Source: a virus. From it: DNA of 47,433 nt. The stretch lies in the IMG/VR virus record IMGVR_UViG_3300025383_000039, positions 1 through 47,433 of that record; one strand, written 5' to 3'. The position numbers and the translations under genes are program-made. Under the pieces are notes generated by a model. It ran no database searches and had not been told where the DNA came from. It was given only the letters and a program-made list of their open reading frames with translations. This document shows, one piece after another, positions 21,570 to 27,343 of this stretch (positions are counted from its first letter, which is position 1; each line of letters begins with the position of its first letter).

Positions 21570-21789
21570 AGTGGCGAGGCTTGTCCACACGGACATTTTT
21601 TACTGTGTTCACTTCCAGGATTTTGCCCTGAAATGCCACAATAATCTTTGCTAGTTTAAGTTCATCTCCACAATTTAACTCTATCTGGAGGTTATCCTTA
21701 ACTTCATATTCTACGCCATACTGCATAGCCTTGCCCAGACCATAGCCCATTTGGGCGGGATTGGGAACTTGGATTAAAGCAACTGCCAT
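21568..21789 (-). CDS. Small beta-rich hypothetical protein
   Basis: 73 residues, beta pattern in the second half (YEVKDNLQIELNCGDELKLAKIIVAFQG). Its ATG overlaps the upstream stop. No family is recognised. Confidence 0.65.
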   Translation of the reverse strand: MAVALIQVPNPAQMGYGLGKAMQYGVEYEVKDNLQIELNCGDELKLAKIIVAFQGKILEVNTVKNVRVDKPRH

Positions 21790-22031
21790 TAGTTAGACTC
21801 CTCATCTTGACAATGTTCTTTGTCAGTATCTTCACCACATACTTGGCAATATTCTGCTAGAATATCAACATCTATGGATTCGATATCTGCCCACATAGCA
21901 TAGTCCTCATAGTAATGGGCAATTTCCTCAGCCATAGCCTCGTTATCTGCCTCTACCTCAAACTCATAGCGTACATCTACTGTAACATTATAAGTGTTTG
22001 GGTATTCTAGTGTTGGTTCAGGTTGAGCCAT
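21789..22031 (-). CDS. DpnD/PcfM-like protein with Cys cluster
   Basis: 80 residues. YNVTVDVRYEFEVEADNEAMAEEIAHYYED follows the same beta-beta-alpha layout as the protein at 19659-19856, and C-x2-C...C at the end may bind zinc. AAAGGAT lies before the ATG. Confidence 0.65.
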   Translation of the reverse strand: MAQPEPTLEYPNTYNVTVDVRYEFEVEADNEAMAEEIAHYYEDYAMWADIESIDVDILAEYCQVCGEDTDKEHCQDEESN

Positions 22032-22057
22032 TTAGTTATCCTTTCGTTAATAGTGCT

Positions 22058-22081
22058 ATTCTAGCAGAACCCACTGACATT
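22058..22081 (-). promoter_or_regulatory. ATGTCAGTG-box promoter (TGC-TAGAAT)
   Basis: Box 22072-22081, -10 at 22058-22063. A GGCG palindrome and CRP-like box lie just upstream. Confidence 0.8.
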
Positions 22082-22096
22082 ATCCACTCCAGCTTC

Positions 22097-22107
22097 GGCG
22101 TGTCGCC
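22097..22107. promoter_or_regulatory. GGCG-TGT-CGCC palindrome
   Basis: Perfect 4-bp arms; starts 21 bp from the start of the CRP-like box at 22118. Confidence 0.6.
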
Positions 22108-22117
22108 CATATATTAG

Positions 22118-22133
22118 TGTGATTAAAGACACA
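22118..22133. promoter_or_regulatory. CRP/GlxR-like palindrome (one mismatch)
   Basis: TGTGA-N6-ACACA upstream of the 22058-22081 promoter. Confidence 0.5.
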
Positions 22134-22180
22134 TCTTAAAGACTTGACAAATGTAGATTTTTGGACTGGTGGCCTGCATA

Positions 22181-22202
22181 TTTATGCACGATCATGCATA
22201 AA
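22181..22202. other. 8-bp inverted repeat TTTATGCA/TGCATAAA
   Basis: Perfect arms with a 6-nt loop, between the DUF932 terminator and the next promoter region. Possible operator or secondary hairpin. Confidence 0.5.
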
Positions 22203-22214
22203 TAAAAATAAGGT

Positions 22215-22234
22215 GGGGGAGCTTTCGCTCCCCC
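22215..22234 (-). terminator. Terminator of the DUF932 gene
   Basis: 8-bp GGGGGAGC stem with a GAAA loop on the minus strand, followed by a broken T-run; the plus-strand side also has T-rich sequence, so it may act in both directions. Confidence 0.8.
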
Positions 22235-22241
22235 TTTTATT

Positions 22242-23282
22242 TTATTTTGTTAGAGCAAGAACTTGCTTAACAATTTTATTTTTTTCTGCTGTGATAACAG
22301 GGTCAAATCCTGAAGCACCTGCCATTAGCGAATCGCCATTTCCCTTGCGGGCTGTGCGGTAATAATCAAGGCGTTCGGTGAGAGCATTTACAACGCCCCA
22401 CGCTGTGCCCTTGATATTAGCATTGGTAGGAGAGTTGTGGTACAACTCATCAAGAAGAACAACCTTGTTCTCCCACTTCTTGATTGAACCCTTCTTGTCC
22501 ACTTCTGGCTTAGGGTACATCTTGTTAATAATTTCGCTGAACTTAGCGTTATTAACTTCGATTGCGAACAACTCTTGTGCTTGCTTTTCGAATTCGTCCA
22601 TGTAGGAGAATGTAAGACCAAGAGCCTCACGAGCAGCAGCAATTTTTCCGTCCACAGTCTGAGTGTGGCGAATCTTGAAAGATTGCTTAGCCTTCTTCAT
22701 GGCGAAATTGAGAGTGTTCTGACACATAACACGAACAGGGGTAATAGCAGACTGAACCGCTACTGAACCATCGTGTGAAGTGTAGACTACGAGATAAAGA
22801 TTGGTAGTGTCATTAGCACCATTGGGGTCAAGAACCATAGTGCGGGGAATTGACATTGTGCCAAATACAACACGACCATTCTTGAGAGAGCCAGCAGATT
22901 CCCAATAAACATCGGAATTGCCGTCATGTAGATTGTCTGCGAATGAGAATAAATCTTCATTCTGAACAGTCTTATAGCGAGAGCCTACAACAGACAGCAC
23001 ATCTTTTTGTCCTGCTGTATAAGGGTTATCACGAACAACCAAATAGTTGTCTGATACAGTAGTGTAATTATCCGCTAGCAAATCTGAAACAGATTCTAGT
23101 TGGACATTCCAATTAGAGAGTTTAGCACCCTCTAGCATTTGTGCGGTAGTAACGTTCTCGTCCTTATCAAAAATCTTGTTAGCAAAACTATGCCAAGCAG
23201 GATTAGTGCGTGTTGAAACAGCAAGAGAAACCTCTCCTGATTCAACTTCTGAACGGTGAACTTGCGACATGACGTTGGTCAT
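22242..23282 (-). CDS. DUF932 phage/plasmid-like protein
   Basis: 346 residues. AWHSFANKIFDKDENVTTAQMLEGAKLSNWNV, GSRYKTVQNEDLFSFADNL, ITPVRVMCQNTLNFAMKKA and the closing NALTERLDYYRTAR follow the DUF932 (TIGR03299 phage/plasmid-like) pattern. The family is frequent on phages and plasmids beside replication genes; its biochemical role is unknown. It is the largest gene of the minus-strand block and has its own promoter and terminator. GAAGG lies before the ATG. Confidence 0.88.
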   Translation of the reverse strand: MTNVMSQVHRSEVESGEVSLAVSTRTNPAWHSFANKIFDKDENVTTAQMLEGAKLSNWNVQLESVSDLLADNYTTVSDNYLVVRDNPYTAGQKDVLSVVGSRYKTVQNEDLFSFADNLHDGNSDVYWESAGSLKNGRVVFGTMSIPRTMVLDPNGANDTTNLYLVVYTSHDGSVAVQSAITPVRVMCQNTLNFAMKKAKQSFKIRHTQTVDGKIAAAREALGLTFSYMDEFEKQAQELFAIEVNNAKFSEIINKMYPKPEVDKKGSIKKWENKVVLLDELYHNSPTNANIKGTAWGVVNALTERLDYYRTARKGNGDSLMAGASGFDPVITAEKNKIVKQVLALTK

Positions 23283-23314
23283 TTTAGCCTTCTTTCTTTT
23301 GTTGATGTATGCCT

Positions 23315-23338
23315 ATTCTAGCAGATAGGACTGACATA
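23315..23338 (-). promoter_or_regulatory. ATGTCAGTC-box promoter for the DUF932 gene (TGC-TAGAAT)
   Basis: Box 23329-23338, -10 at 23315-23320, 8-nt gap. Confidence 0.75.
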
Positions 23339-23397
23339 TGTCCACCCCGTAAAACAAGATATATATACATTTGTCCGTAAATGTCCGTTTTGCTCTA

Positions 23398-23413
23398 TGT
23401 GATTAATCTCACA
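23398..23413. promoter_or_regulatory. CRP/GlxR-like palindrome (perfect)
   Basis: TGTGA-TTAATC-TCACA, upstream of the DUF932 promoter. Confidence 0.65.
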
Positions 23414-23417
23414 GCGT

Positions 23418-23428
23418 GGCGACACGCC
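23418..23428. promoter_or_regulatory. GGCGACACGCC palindrome
   Basis: Perfect copy, 4 bp from the perfect CRP-like box; here the order relative to that box is reversed. Confidence 0.65.
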
Positions 23429-23462
23429 CGAGTGCGTGACAGGTCAAAAAATCGGGGGAATG

Positions 23463-23549
23463 TCAAGGACCTTTGCTAATCGTGTCAATAAAAAACATAA
23501 TGGCCAATATATATAAATAAATCATTATAAAGGCCATTGCTGTTTCCAT
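23463..23549 (-). CDS. 28-residue membrane peptide
   Basis: One hydrophobic segment (AMAFIMIYLYILAIMFFI) with a short polar tail. GGGGA is suitably placed upstream. It shares the AFI/AI-rich look of the 18-residue peptide at 20736-20792. Confidence 0.45.
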   Translation of the reverse strand: METAMAFIMIYLYILAIMFFIDTISKGP

Positions 23550-23569
23550 TTGATTCCCCAATCAAAAAA

Positions 23570-23785
23570 TTAATTTAGTACGGACCAATAAGCTATACCA
23601 AGCTCATCACTACAGTAACGTGCAACGTCACTGTGTGCAGTTTCATTGTAGAAATATTTTGGACGTTGGCCCTTTACGTGCACTTTAAAAAAAATATCAT
23701 CGTTGGCATCTTGCCAAACTTTGCATTGATCATCTGCAAAAACTGAGTGCCATGCTGCAGACCCTACTGGCGGATGCTTTGCCAC
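23570..23785 (-). CDS. Hypothetical protein
   Basis: 71 residues, alpha-beta (VFADDQCKVWQDANDDIFFKVHVKGQRPKYFYNE then helical). ATG overlaps the upstream stop. No family is recognised. Confidence 0.65.
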   Translation of the reverse strand: MAKHPPVGSAAWHSVFADDQCKVWQDANDDIFFKVHVKGQRPKYFYNETAHSDVARYCSDELGIAYWSVLN

Positions 23786-23994
23786 TATGCCACCACCTTA
23801 AGGATGGCATAGGTACCGTTCTGATTAATCTCATCAATACGAGACTTTAACGCAGGGGCCACTAAATCTTTTAGCATGCTTTCAAGCAGTTGGACCTGCT
23901 CTTCATGAGTTAAATTTAGCAGGCGTTGGCCAACGGGATGAGTCTCGTCAACCTCTGTGATAAACTTTAAATTGTGTTCAATTGATACGGTCAT
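23785..23994 (-). CDS. Hypothetical helical protein
   Basis: 69 residues with an amphipathic central helix (THEEQVQLLESMLKDLVAPAL). It abuts the genes on both sides. No family is recognised. Confidence 0.65.
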   Translation of the reverse strand: MTVSIEHNLKFITEVDETHPVGQRLLNLTHEEQVQLLESMLKDLVAPALKSRIDEINQNGTYAILKVVA

Positions 23995-24189
23995 TTATTT
24001 TCCCTTCGGACGATAGAAATTCTTAGTATACATTTTGCCATCAGGCATAGATAGATTATAGGTTGCGAATTCATTAGCGAATCCCCAATCGTTACAACGA
24101 GAGAATGCGTTAAACGCTTCTAATGCGTCGCTAATCTGTACAGTGTGATGGGGTGCCTTACCATCATAGGCGGTTGTTATTTTGTACAT
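23995..24189 (-). CDS. Hypothetical protein
   Basis: 64 residues from ATG 24189, whose A is shared with the upstream stop (TAATG); a longer in-frame start at 24216 would overlap the upstream small gene. ISDALEAFNAFSRCNDWGFANEFATYNL suggests a small helical fold ending in a basic tail. No family is recognised. Confidence 0.65.
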   Translation of the reverse strand: MYKITTAYDGKAPHHTVQISDALEAFNAFSRCNDWGFANEFATYNLSMPDGKMYTKNFYRPKGK

Positions 24190-24305
24190 TAGTTGCTCCA
24201 ATCTAAAGTTAAGCACTTACATTTATTTATAGTTATTGTATCAGATACCACTGACACTGTTGCCAAGGTATCGCATTCATCGCATATGAAAATTTTATCA
24301 GACAT
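24189..24305 (-). CDS. Small putative zinc protein overlapping a promoter
   Basis: 38 residues with C8-x2-C11 and C29-x-C31. It overlaps the upstream gene by 8 nt (ATGTCTGA) and the downstream ATG by one base, yet it also contains the box promoter at 24235-24258; either dual use of the sequence or a chance ORF. Confidence 0.45.
   Translation of the reverse strand: MSDKIFICDECDTLATVSVVSDTITINKCKCLTLDWSN
24235..24258 (-). promoter_or_regulatory. GTGTCAGTG-box promoter (TGA-TACAAT)
   Basis: Box 24249-24258, -10 at 24235-24240. Drives 23995-24189 and downstream genes. Confidence 0.7.
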
Positions 24306-24492
24306 AGTAAGCCATTTCTGTTAGGATATGAGCATAACCATCTTTATCTGATTTGAGAGATAACTCGCAAGGTTCACACTTCCATTCATACCGAATAGAC
24401 TTTGAGGCAATAGCCCAATGTGTCATTTTTTCTGAGCATACGGGACAATAGGCAGAAATTGTCTGCCCGAGCCCGCCAATTTTAATTGTCAT
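24298..24492 (-). CDS. Small zinc-ribbon protein
   Basis: 64 residues with CPVC (16-19) and CEPC (39-42) knuckles around a central strand-helix, a classic four-Cys zinc ribbon. ATGA overlap with the upstream gene. Partner unknown. Confidence 0.72.
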   Translation of the reverse strand: MTIKIGGLGQTISAYCPVCSEKMTHWAIASKSIRYEWKCEPCELSLKSDKDGYAHILTEMAYYV

Positions 24493-24713
24493 AGTAATTC
24501 ACTATCCAATCCAACATAAACTGTTGTCCAAAAATCTTCTGGAATAAACTTATGTCTTTCTGGATTATAAGTAGGGCGAACCTTGCAAGCATAAGCAAGA
24601 TAACCCTCGGGGGTAGAGTGGTGCATATCCTTTCGGAAATCTGCATATTGGATTATACCTTGTCCTTTTGAGGACTTTACATATTTGCCTTCTAAGGCTT
24701 CTGAGATTAGCAT
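24489..24713 (-). CDS. Hypothetical protein
   Basis: 74 residues from ATG 24713, which has AAGGTGG upstream; a GTG at 24725 is an alternative start. SSKGQGIIQYADFRKDMHHSTPEGYLAYACKVRP then a C-terminal beta strand. No family is recognised. Confidence 0.65.
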   Translation of the reverse strand: MLISEALEGKYVKSSKGQGIIQYADFRKDMHHSTPEGYLAYACKVRPTYNPERHKFIPEDFWTTVYVGLDSELL

Positions 24714-24714
24714 A

Positions 24715-24828
24715 TTAGTTGCCACCTTCCTTTTCTTTCTTTGTTGAGTTGATTATATCATTGACCACTGACATCGTGGACTGTTGGCGGGTAGCAAGGA
24801 CATACGCCTTGTATTCTTCTAGGTTCAT
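24715..24828 (-). CDS. Possible 37-residue ORF spanning a promoter
   Basis: MNLEEYKAYVLATRQQ..., with GAAGGT upstream of the ATG and a stop 2 nt before the next start. It contains the box promoter at 24752-24775, so part of its sequence is constrained by DNA binding. Low confidence as a protein. Confidence 0.35.
   Translation of the reverse strand: MNLEEYKAYVLATRQQSTMSVVNDIINSTKKEKEGGN
24752..24775 (-). promoter_or_regulatory. ATGTCAGTG-box promoter (TGA-TATAAT)
   Basis: Box 24766-24775, -10 at 24752-24757. Confidence 0.75.
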
Positions 24829-24861
24829 TTAAGACCTTCTTTCTTTCTTGTTATTAGGATT

Positions 24862-24885
24862 ATTATAGCATAGACCACTGACATT
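24862..24885 (-). promoter_or_regulatory. ATGTCAGTG-box promoter (TGC-TATAAT)
   Basis: Box 24876-24885, -10 at 24862-24867; it overlaps the stop of the upstream zinc gene. Confidence 0.8.
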
Positions 24886-25046
24886 TAGTCAGCCATGTCT
24901 GCCAAACTATTTAGATATAGGGAATATAGGGCTTCATCAGCACAATCCCAGCAGGTGGGATCAGAAGTAAATTGTGCGTCATAGACAGAAACCTGACCCA
25001 TGACTTTACCACAGCCTACGCATATTTCATTTATCATAGTGGACAT
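24885..25046 (-). CDS. Small zinc-ribbon protein
   Basis: 53 residues from ATG 25046 (AAAGGGG upstream). CVGC and CWDC knuckles frame a short beta section, then an acidic helical end. One of several similar ribbons in this block. Confidence 0.68.
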   Translation of the reverse strand: MSTMINEICVGCGKVMGQVSVYDAQFTSDPTCWDCADEALYSLYLNSLADMAD

Positions 25047-25060
25047 ATTAGCCCCTTTCT

Positions 25061-25258
25061 TTACAGACAATTTACACAGTAGCACTTAGGAGCATTACCA
25101 CCTAAGAAAACTTTAATCGCAAGCATACGCTGGCGAGTATTTAGACCATAGGTAGACTTTAGCCCACCATTGTTAAAATCGTGTACCATACGATTTTCTA
25201 ATTGAGCAGAGATACCTAGCATTTTACCTAGATTTATTTCATTTGTTAGTGTAGTCAT
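25061..25258 (-). CDS. Small basic protein with C-terminal Cys motif
   Basis: 65 residues from ATG 25258, which has AAAGGTGG upstream. Helical with basic patches (LNTRQRMLAIKVFLGG) and a terminal C-x-CVNC that could bind metal. Driven by the promoter at 25293-25321. Confidence 0.68.
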   Translation of the reverse strand: MTTLTNEINLGKMLGISAQLENRMVHDFNNGGLKSTYGLNTRQRMLAIKVFLGGNAPKCYCVNCL

Positions 25259-25292
25259 TTTGACCACCTTTCTTTATTGTTTAACTATCGTT

Positions 25293-25321
25293 AGTTTAGC
25301 AGACTTTCTGCGGAAAATCAA
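25293..25321 (-). promoter_or_regulatory. Promoter TTGATT-17-TAAACT
   Basis: -35 at 25316-25321, -10 at 25293-25298 with TGC extension; the GGCG palindrome abuts the -35. Confidence 0.75.
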
Positions 25322-25332
25322 GGCGACACGCC
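25322..25332. promoter_or_regulatory. GGCGACACGCC palindrome
   Basis: Perfect copy directly upstream of the -35; no CRP-like box is seen here. Confidence 0.6.
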
Positions 25333-25579
25333 GTTGATGAACTAACTTTTTTTTATTCTTATTTAATTTTGTATAATGGAATTATAGCAGAAAATATCGC
25401 TACTATCGAGTAACATAGGGTAAAATCTCATTATTTGGAGCGTGGGTAAGTGAACTATAGGTAAACTATAATCCACAGCCTGTGGATAAGCCTGTGGATA
25501 ACCACTGGTTCAAAAACGATCAGTTGTCAAGTTTATTTTTATGTTTTTGTTTGCGTGTATATTTTTTCTTGTTACGCAA
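25333..25579. other. AT-rich non-coding region, candidate origin
   Basis: About 250 bp without a supported gene, AT-rich on its left part (25341-25380), with DnaA boxes in the middle. A DNA-unwinding element is plausible at the T-rich stretch. Confidence 0.5.
25469..25501. promoter_or_regulatory. DnaA-box cluster (candidate oriV)
   Basis: Two perfect TGTGGATAA boxes (25481-25489, 25493-25501) in a 12-bp tandem repeat and one inverted near-consensus box (25469-25477); the first pair forms the palindrome ATCCACAG-c-CTGTGGAT. Confidence 0.65.
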
Positions 25580-25603
25580 AGGCGTAGCAGCATTACTACG
25601 CCT
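25580..25603 (-). terminator. Hairpin after minus-strand gene
   Basis: 8-bp perfect stem AGGCGTAG/CTACGCCT with an 8-nt loop, 18 nt past the stop of 25621-25803; only a short T-run follows. Confidence 0.5.
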
Positions 25604-25620
25604 AAGCTCAAGAACTTTTT

Positions 25621-25803
25621 TTATTCGAGATTTAGATTCTTGAAACATTCGTCCCAAAACCTATCGCTATCAAATCGTTCGTTATCAGCAGCAAACATTT
25701 CAATAAAATCATTAACCAAATCTTCTAGCACTTCTAATTTAATTTCGCTAGCATATGAGTTAATAATTTCGGCGGTGCTTACGTAGTCCTTGCGTGTCAT
25801 CAT
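25621..25803 (-). CDS. Small acidic helical protein
   Basis: 60 residues (a second in-frame ATG follows immediately). Acidic helices (AEIINSYASEIKLEVLEDLVNDFIEMF). AAAAGGAC lies upstream. No family is recognised. Confidence 0.68.
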   Translation of the reverse strand: MMTRKDYVSTAEIINSYASEIKLEVLEDLVNDFIEMFAADNERFDSDRFWDECFKNLNLE

Positions 25804-25836
25804 TTTATTTTTGTCCTTTTCGTTTAGGTTCTTTAG

Positions 25837-25842
25837 AGTATA
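25837..25842 (-). promoter_or_regulatory. Extended -10 TGC-TATACT
   Basis: Drives 25621-25803; unlike its neighbours this promoter lacks an ATGTCAGTG box. Confidence 0.55.
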
Positions 25843-25896
25843 GCATAATTAAAAAATGTGAGCAGTTTTAGGACTTGCTCAGGTCGCTTGGTTACC

Positions 25897-26052
25897 TTAG
25901 AACTTTACTGAGGTATAGCGGTCTTCGCCATTTACATCAAGAAGCAAGGTTGTGGTGTTAGCATTTACAGGAATAATTTCCTTGATTGTGCCAGTAACCT
26001 TTGACTGTGCTGTGGTGAATAGGTCGCCTACTTGGTATGTCTTAGCCTTCAT
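25897..26052 (-). CDS. Small beta-barrel-like hypothetical protein
   Basis: 51 residues from ATG 26052; the longer in-frame ORF upstream runs through the promoter box and is unlikely to be translated. KTYQVGDLFTTAQSKVTGTIKEIIPV then TTLLLDVNGEDRYTSVKF suggests a small SH3-like barrel. Confidence 0.65.
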   Translation of the reverse strand: MKAKTYQVGDLFTTAQSKVTGTIKEIIPVNANTTTLLLDVNGEDRYTSVKF

Positions 26053-26086
26053 TATTTTTCTCTTTTCTTTTGTTGTTGTTATTGTT

Positions 26087-26110
26087 AGTATATCATCAAC
26101 CACTGACATT
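26087..26110 (-). promoter_or_regulatory. ATGTCAGTG-box promoter (TGA-TATACT)
   Basis: Box 26101-26110, -10 at 26087-26092. Confidence 0.75.
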
Positions 26111-26124
26111 GGTCAGGGTCAAAC

Positions 26125-26280
26125 TTAGAAGGAGCGGTGTGTCCTTGTTGGTGAGTATGGTCGCCACTGTATGCTATTCTTCGGCATATGAAAGCCGTGT
26201 GTACTGTGTGTACCACGAGCACTAGCGACGGCGGGAATTAGTGTTAGTGCTAATCCTAGTACAATAATCTTAGTTTTCAT
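26125..26280 (-). CDS. Small secreted protein
   Basis: 51 residues from ATG 26280. A typical signal peptide (MKTKIIVLGLALTLIPAVASA, cleavage after residue 21) leaves a 30-residue mature peptide rich in His, Thr, Ser and Arg (two THxxH-like runs). The mature peptide could bind metal or cell-wall polymer. Its start overlaps the upstream membrane peptide. Confidence 0.65.
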   Translation of the reverse strand: MKTKIIVLGLALTLIPAVASARGTHSTHGFHMPKNSIQWRPYSPTRTHRSF

Positions 26281-26386
26281 TATTACCCCAAGTCTTGACA
26301 TCTTGATACATAGCATACATTAGCATAGACATAGGCACTATGGCAAGTAGCATAAGGGTACGAATTATATAAGTTAGAATAATCAT
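26270..26386 (-). CDS. 38-residue membrane peptide
   Basis: Hydrophobic residues 2-26 (with MLLAIVPMSMLMYAMY) and a short polar end. It overlaps the secreted protein gene by 11 nt. No strong ribosome site is seen. Confidence 0.45.
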   Translation of the reverse strand: MIILTYIIRTLMLLAIVPMSMLMYAMYQDVKTWGNNEN

Positions 26387-26393
26387 TTATTAT

Positions 26394-26462
26394 TTAGTTC
26401 CAATTCAGTAGAGCGTTAATTAGTAGGGGGACAGTAATTAGTAGGTGGATTGCTAGTAGCAT
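26394..26462 (-). CDS. 22-residue hydrophobic micropeptide
   Basis: MLLAIHLLITVPLLINALLNWN. GAGGTG lies about 6 nt upstream, and the ATG shares a base with the upstream stop (TAATG). Confidence 0.45.
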   Translation of the reverse strand: MLLAIHLLITVPLLINALLNWN

Positions 26463-26605
26463 TAGAGCACCTCATCTACATCAAAGTTAGCAACTGGAAT
26501 AAAGACAGACTCTAGGTCTTCATTATGTAGTTCATCTAGCATAGACTGATAGCCGTCTGCTAGTTCAGACCAGCGGTCTGTTTTAGTATCGAAACTATAT
26601 GACAT
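26462..26605 (-). CDS. Small acidic hypothetical protein
   Basis: 47 residues, acidic and helical (WSELADGYQSMLDELHNEDLESVF). AGAGAA lies upstream; driven by the box promoter at 26637-26665. It is coupled to the micropeptide downstream. Confidence 0.6.
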   Translation of the reverse strand: MSYSFDTKTDRWSELADGYQSMLDELHNEDLESVFIPVANFDVDEVL

Positions 26606-26636
26606 TTAATTCTCTTTTCTTTTTGTTAATATGGTT

Positions 26637-26665
26637 AGTTTAGCATAGTGGGCTGACATTATCAA
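26637..26665 (-). promoter_or_regulatory. ATGTCAGCC-box promoter with -35 (TTGATA-17-TAAACT)
   Basis: -35 at 26660-26665, box at 26651-26660, -10 at 26637-26642; the GGCG-type palindrome abuts the -35. Confidence 0.78.
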
Positions 26666-26676
26666 CACGACACGCC
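26666..26676. promoter_or_regulatory. GGCGACACGCC-like palindrome (one arm degenerate)
   Basis: CACGACACGCC, directly upstream of the -35; starts 21 bp from the CRP-like box. Confidence 0.5.
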
Positions 26677-26686
26677 GTGCCCTGAG

Positions 26687-26702
26687 TGTGACTTACGCCA
26701 CA
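26687..26702. promoter_or_regulatory. CRP/GlxR-like palindrome (one mismatch)
   Basis: TGTGA-N6-CCACA; overlaps the stop of 26693-26917. Confidence 0.5.
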
Positions 26703-26917
26703 AATAGGGAGTGATAACGTTTAGCGATTTCTAACGCCTTAGGATTAGGCTGACCCCATCGGGTGCCGTTATCTATGCTAGGATACTTAGCGACAATACG
26801 CTGAGCAATTTGGATAGGCATTAACTTAGGGCGGGGAGCAAAGCCACCAGCCTCAAGACCAAAGTCTTTAGCAATATCAGAACGGATTTCATTATAGTAT
26901 TCATTTAGTGTAGACAT
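26693..26917 (-). CDS. Hypothetical protein with FAP-like motif
   Basis: 74 residues. Contains GGFAPRPKLMPIQIAQRIVAKYPSID; the GGFAPRP segment echoes the GAFAPRK ending of 6508-7350, possibly by chance. Mostly helical. AAAGGTAG lies before the ATG. Confidence 0.68.
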   Translation of the reverse strand: MSTLNEYYNEIRSDIAKDFGLEAGGFAPRPKLMPIQIAQRIVAKYPSIDNGTRWGQPNPKALEIAKRYHSLFVA

Positions 26918-26940
26918 TTTATCTACCTTTCTTTTAATTC

Positions 26941-26957
26941 GGTTAGACTTTCTAACC
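26941..26957. other. 7-bp hairpin GGTTAGA/TCTAACC in a 5' leader
   Basis: Lies between the promoter at 27034-27062 and the ribosome site of 26693-26917; on the plus strand it is followed by TTTTT and could instead terminate antisense transcription. Confidence 0.45.
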
Positions 26958-27033
26958 TTTTTCCTTGCCTAGATTATTTGCTCTTATTAGGAGGCTCACT
27001 AGGATTTATTATTATTTAATTGTTATGACTGGA

Positions 27034-27062
27034 AGTCTAGCACACTATATCGGAAAAATCAA
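27034..27062 (-). promoter_or_regulatory. Promoter TTGATT-17-TAGACT (TGC extension)
   Basis: -35 at 27057-27062, -10 at 27034-27039. Leader of about 110 nt to 26917. Confidence 0.75.
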
Positions 27063-27073
27063 GCCGACACGCC
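27063..27073. promoter_or_regulatory. GGCGACACGCC-like palindrome
   Basis: GCCGACACGCC abutting the -35; 22 bp from the CRP-like box. Confidence 0.55.
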
Positions 27074-27084
27074 GTGTGTTTTTG

Positions 27085-27100
27085 TGTGATTTAAGCCACA
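27085..27100. promoter_or_regulatory. CRP/GlxR-like palindrome (one mismatch)
   Basis: TGTGA-N6-CCACA; overlaps the stop of the Cys-rich peptide. Confidence 0.5.
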
Positions 27101-27201
27101 CACCCACAGTAGAACATTTGTTCGTTATGCTTATCACACCAAGCACACTCAGGGTGATTTGTACCATTTAGGACAATTTGTCCACATTCACAGTAAGTCA
27201 T
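27091..27201 (-). CDS. Cys-rich zinc peptide
   Basis: 36 residues with C-x-C (4, 6), C20-x2-C23 and C-x-C (32, 34) plus histidines, most likely a small zinc finger. AGAGGTC lies upstream. First gene of the minus-strand block. Confidence 0.6.
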   Translation of the reverse strand: MTYCECGQIVLNGTNHPECAWCDKHNEQMFYCGCVA

Positions 27202-27257
27202 TTTTGACCTCTTTCTTTAAGTTAAACTAACAACCTTTGTTAATTTCTTATAGTGTA

Positions 27258-27281
27258 ACTATAACACACACCACTGACATT
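27258..27281 (-). promoter_or_regulatory. ATGTCAGTG-box promoter (TATAGT)
   Basis: Box 27272-27281, -10 at 27258-27263; TTGAAA sits 17 nt upstream of the -10. Confidence 0.75.
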
Positions 27282-27327
27282 TTCAACTCCAAAATGCTGA
27301 CAAATCGGACATTTTATAAACTATTTT

Positions 27328-27343
27328 TGTGAGTTGGGTCACA
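27328..27343. promoter_or_regulatory. CRP/GlxR-like palindrome (perfect)
   Basis: TGTGA-GTTGGG-TCACA in the divergent intergenic region between the minus block and the glycosyltransferase gene. Confidence 0.62.

Noticed and set aside
25897-26109. Longer version of the 51-residue gene starting at 26109
   Set aside because: Its first 19 codons run through a promoter box and -10 and lack a ribosome site; ATG 26052 is preferred.
19898-27281. Repeated MSVV-type leader peptides beginning at each ATGTCAGTG box
   Set aside because: In most copies the box ATG would be upstream of the transcription start implied by the adjacent -10, so it would not be in the mRNA; several such ORFs also stop within 8-17 codons. 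The DNA spacing, not the frame, is conserved.
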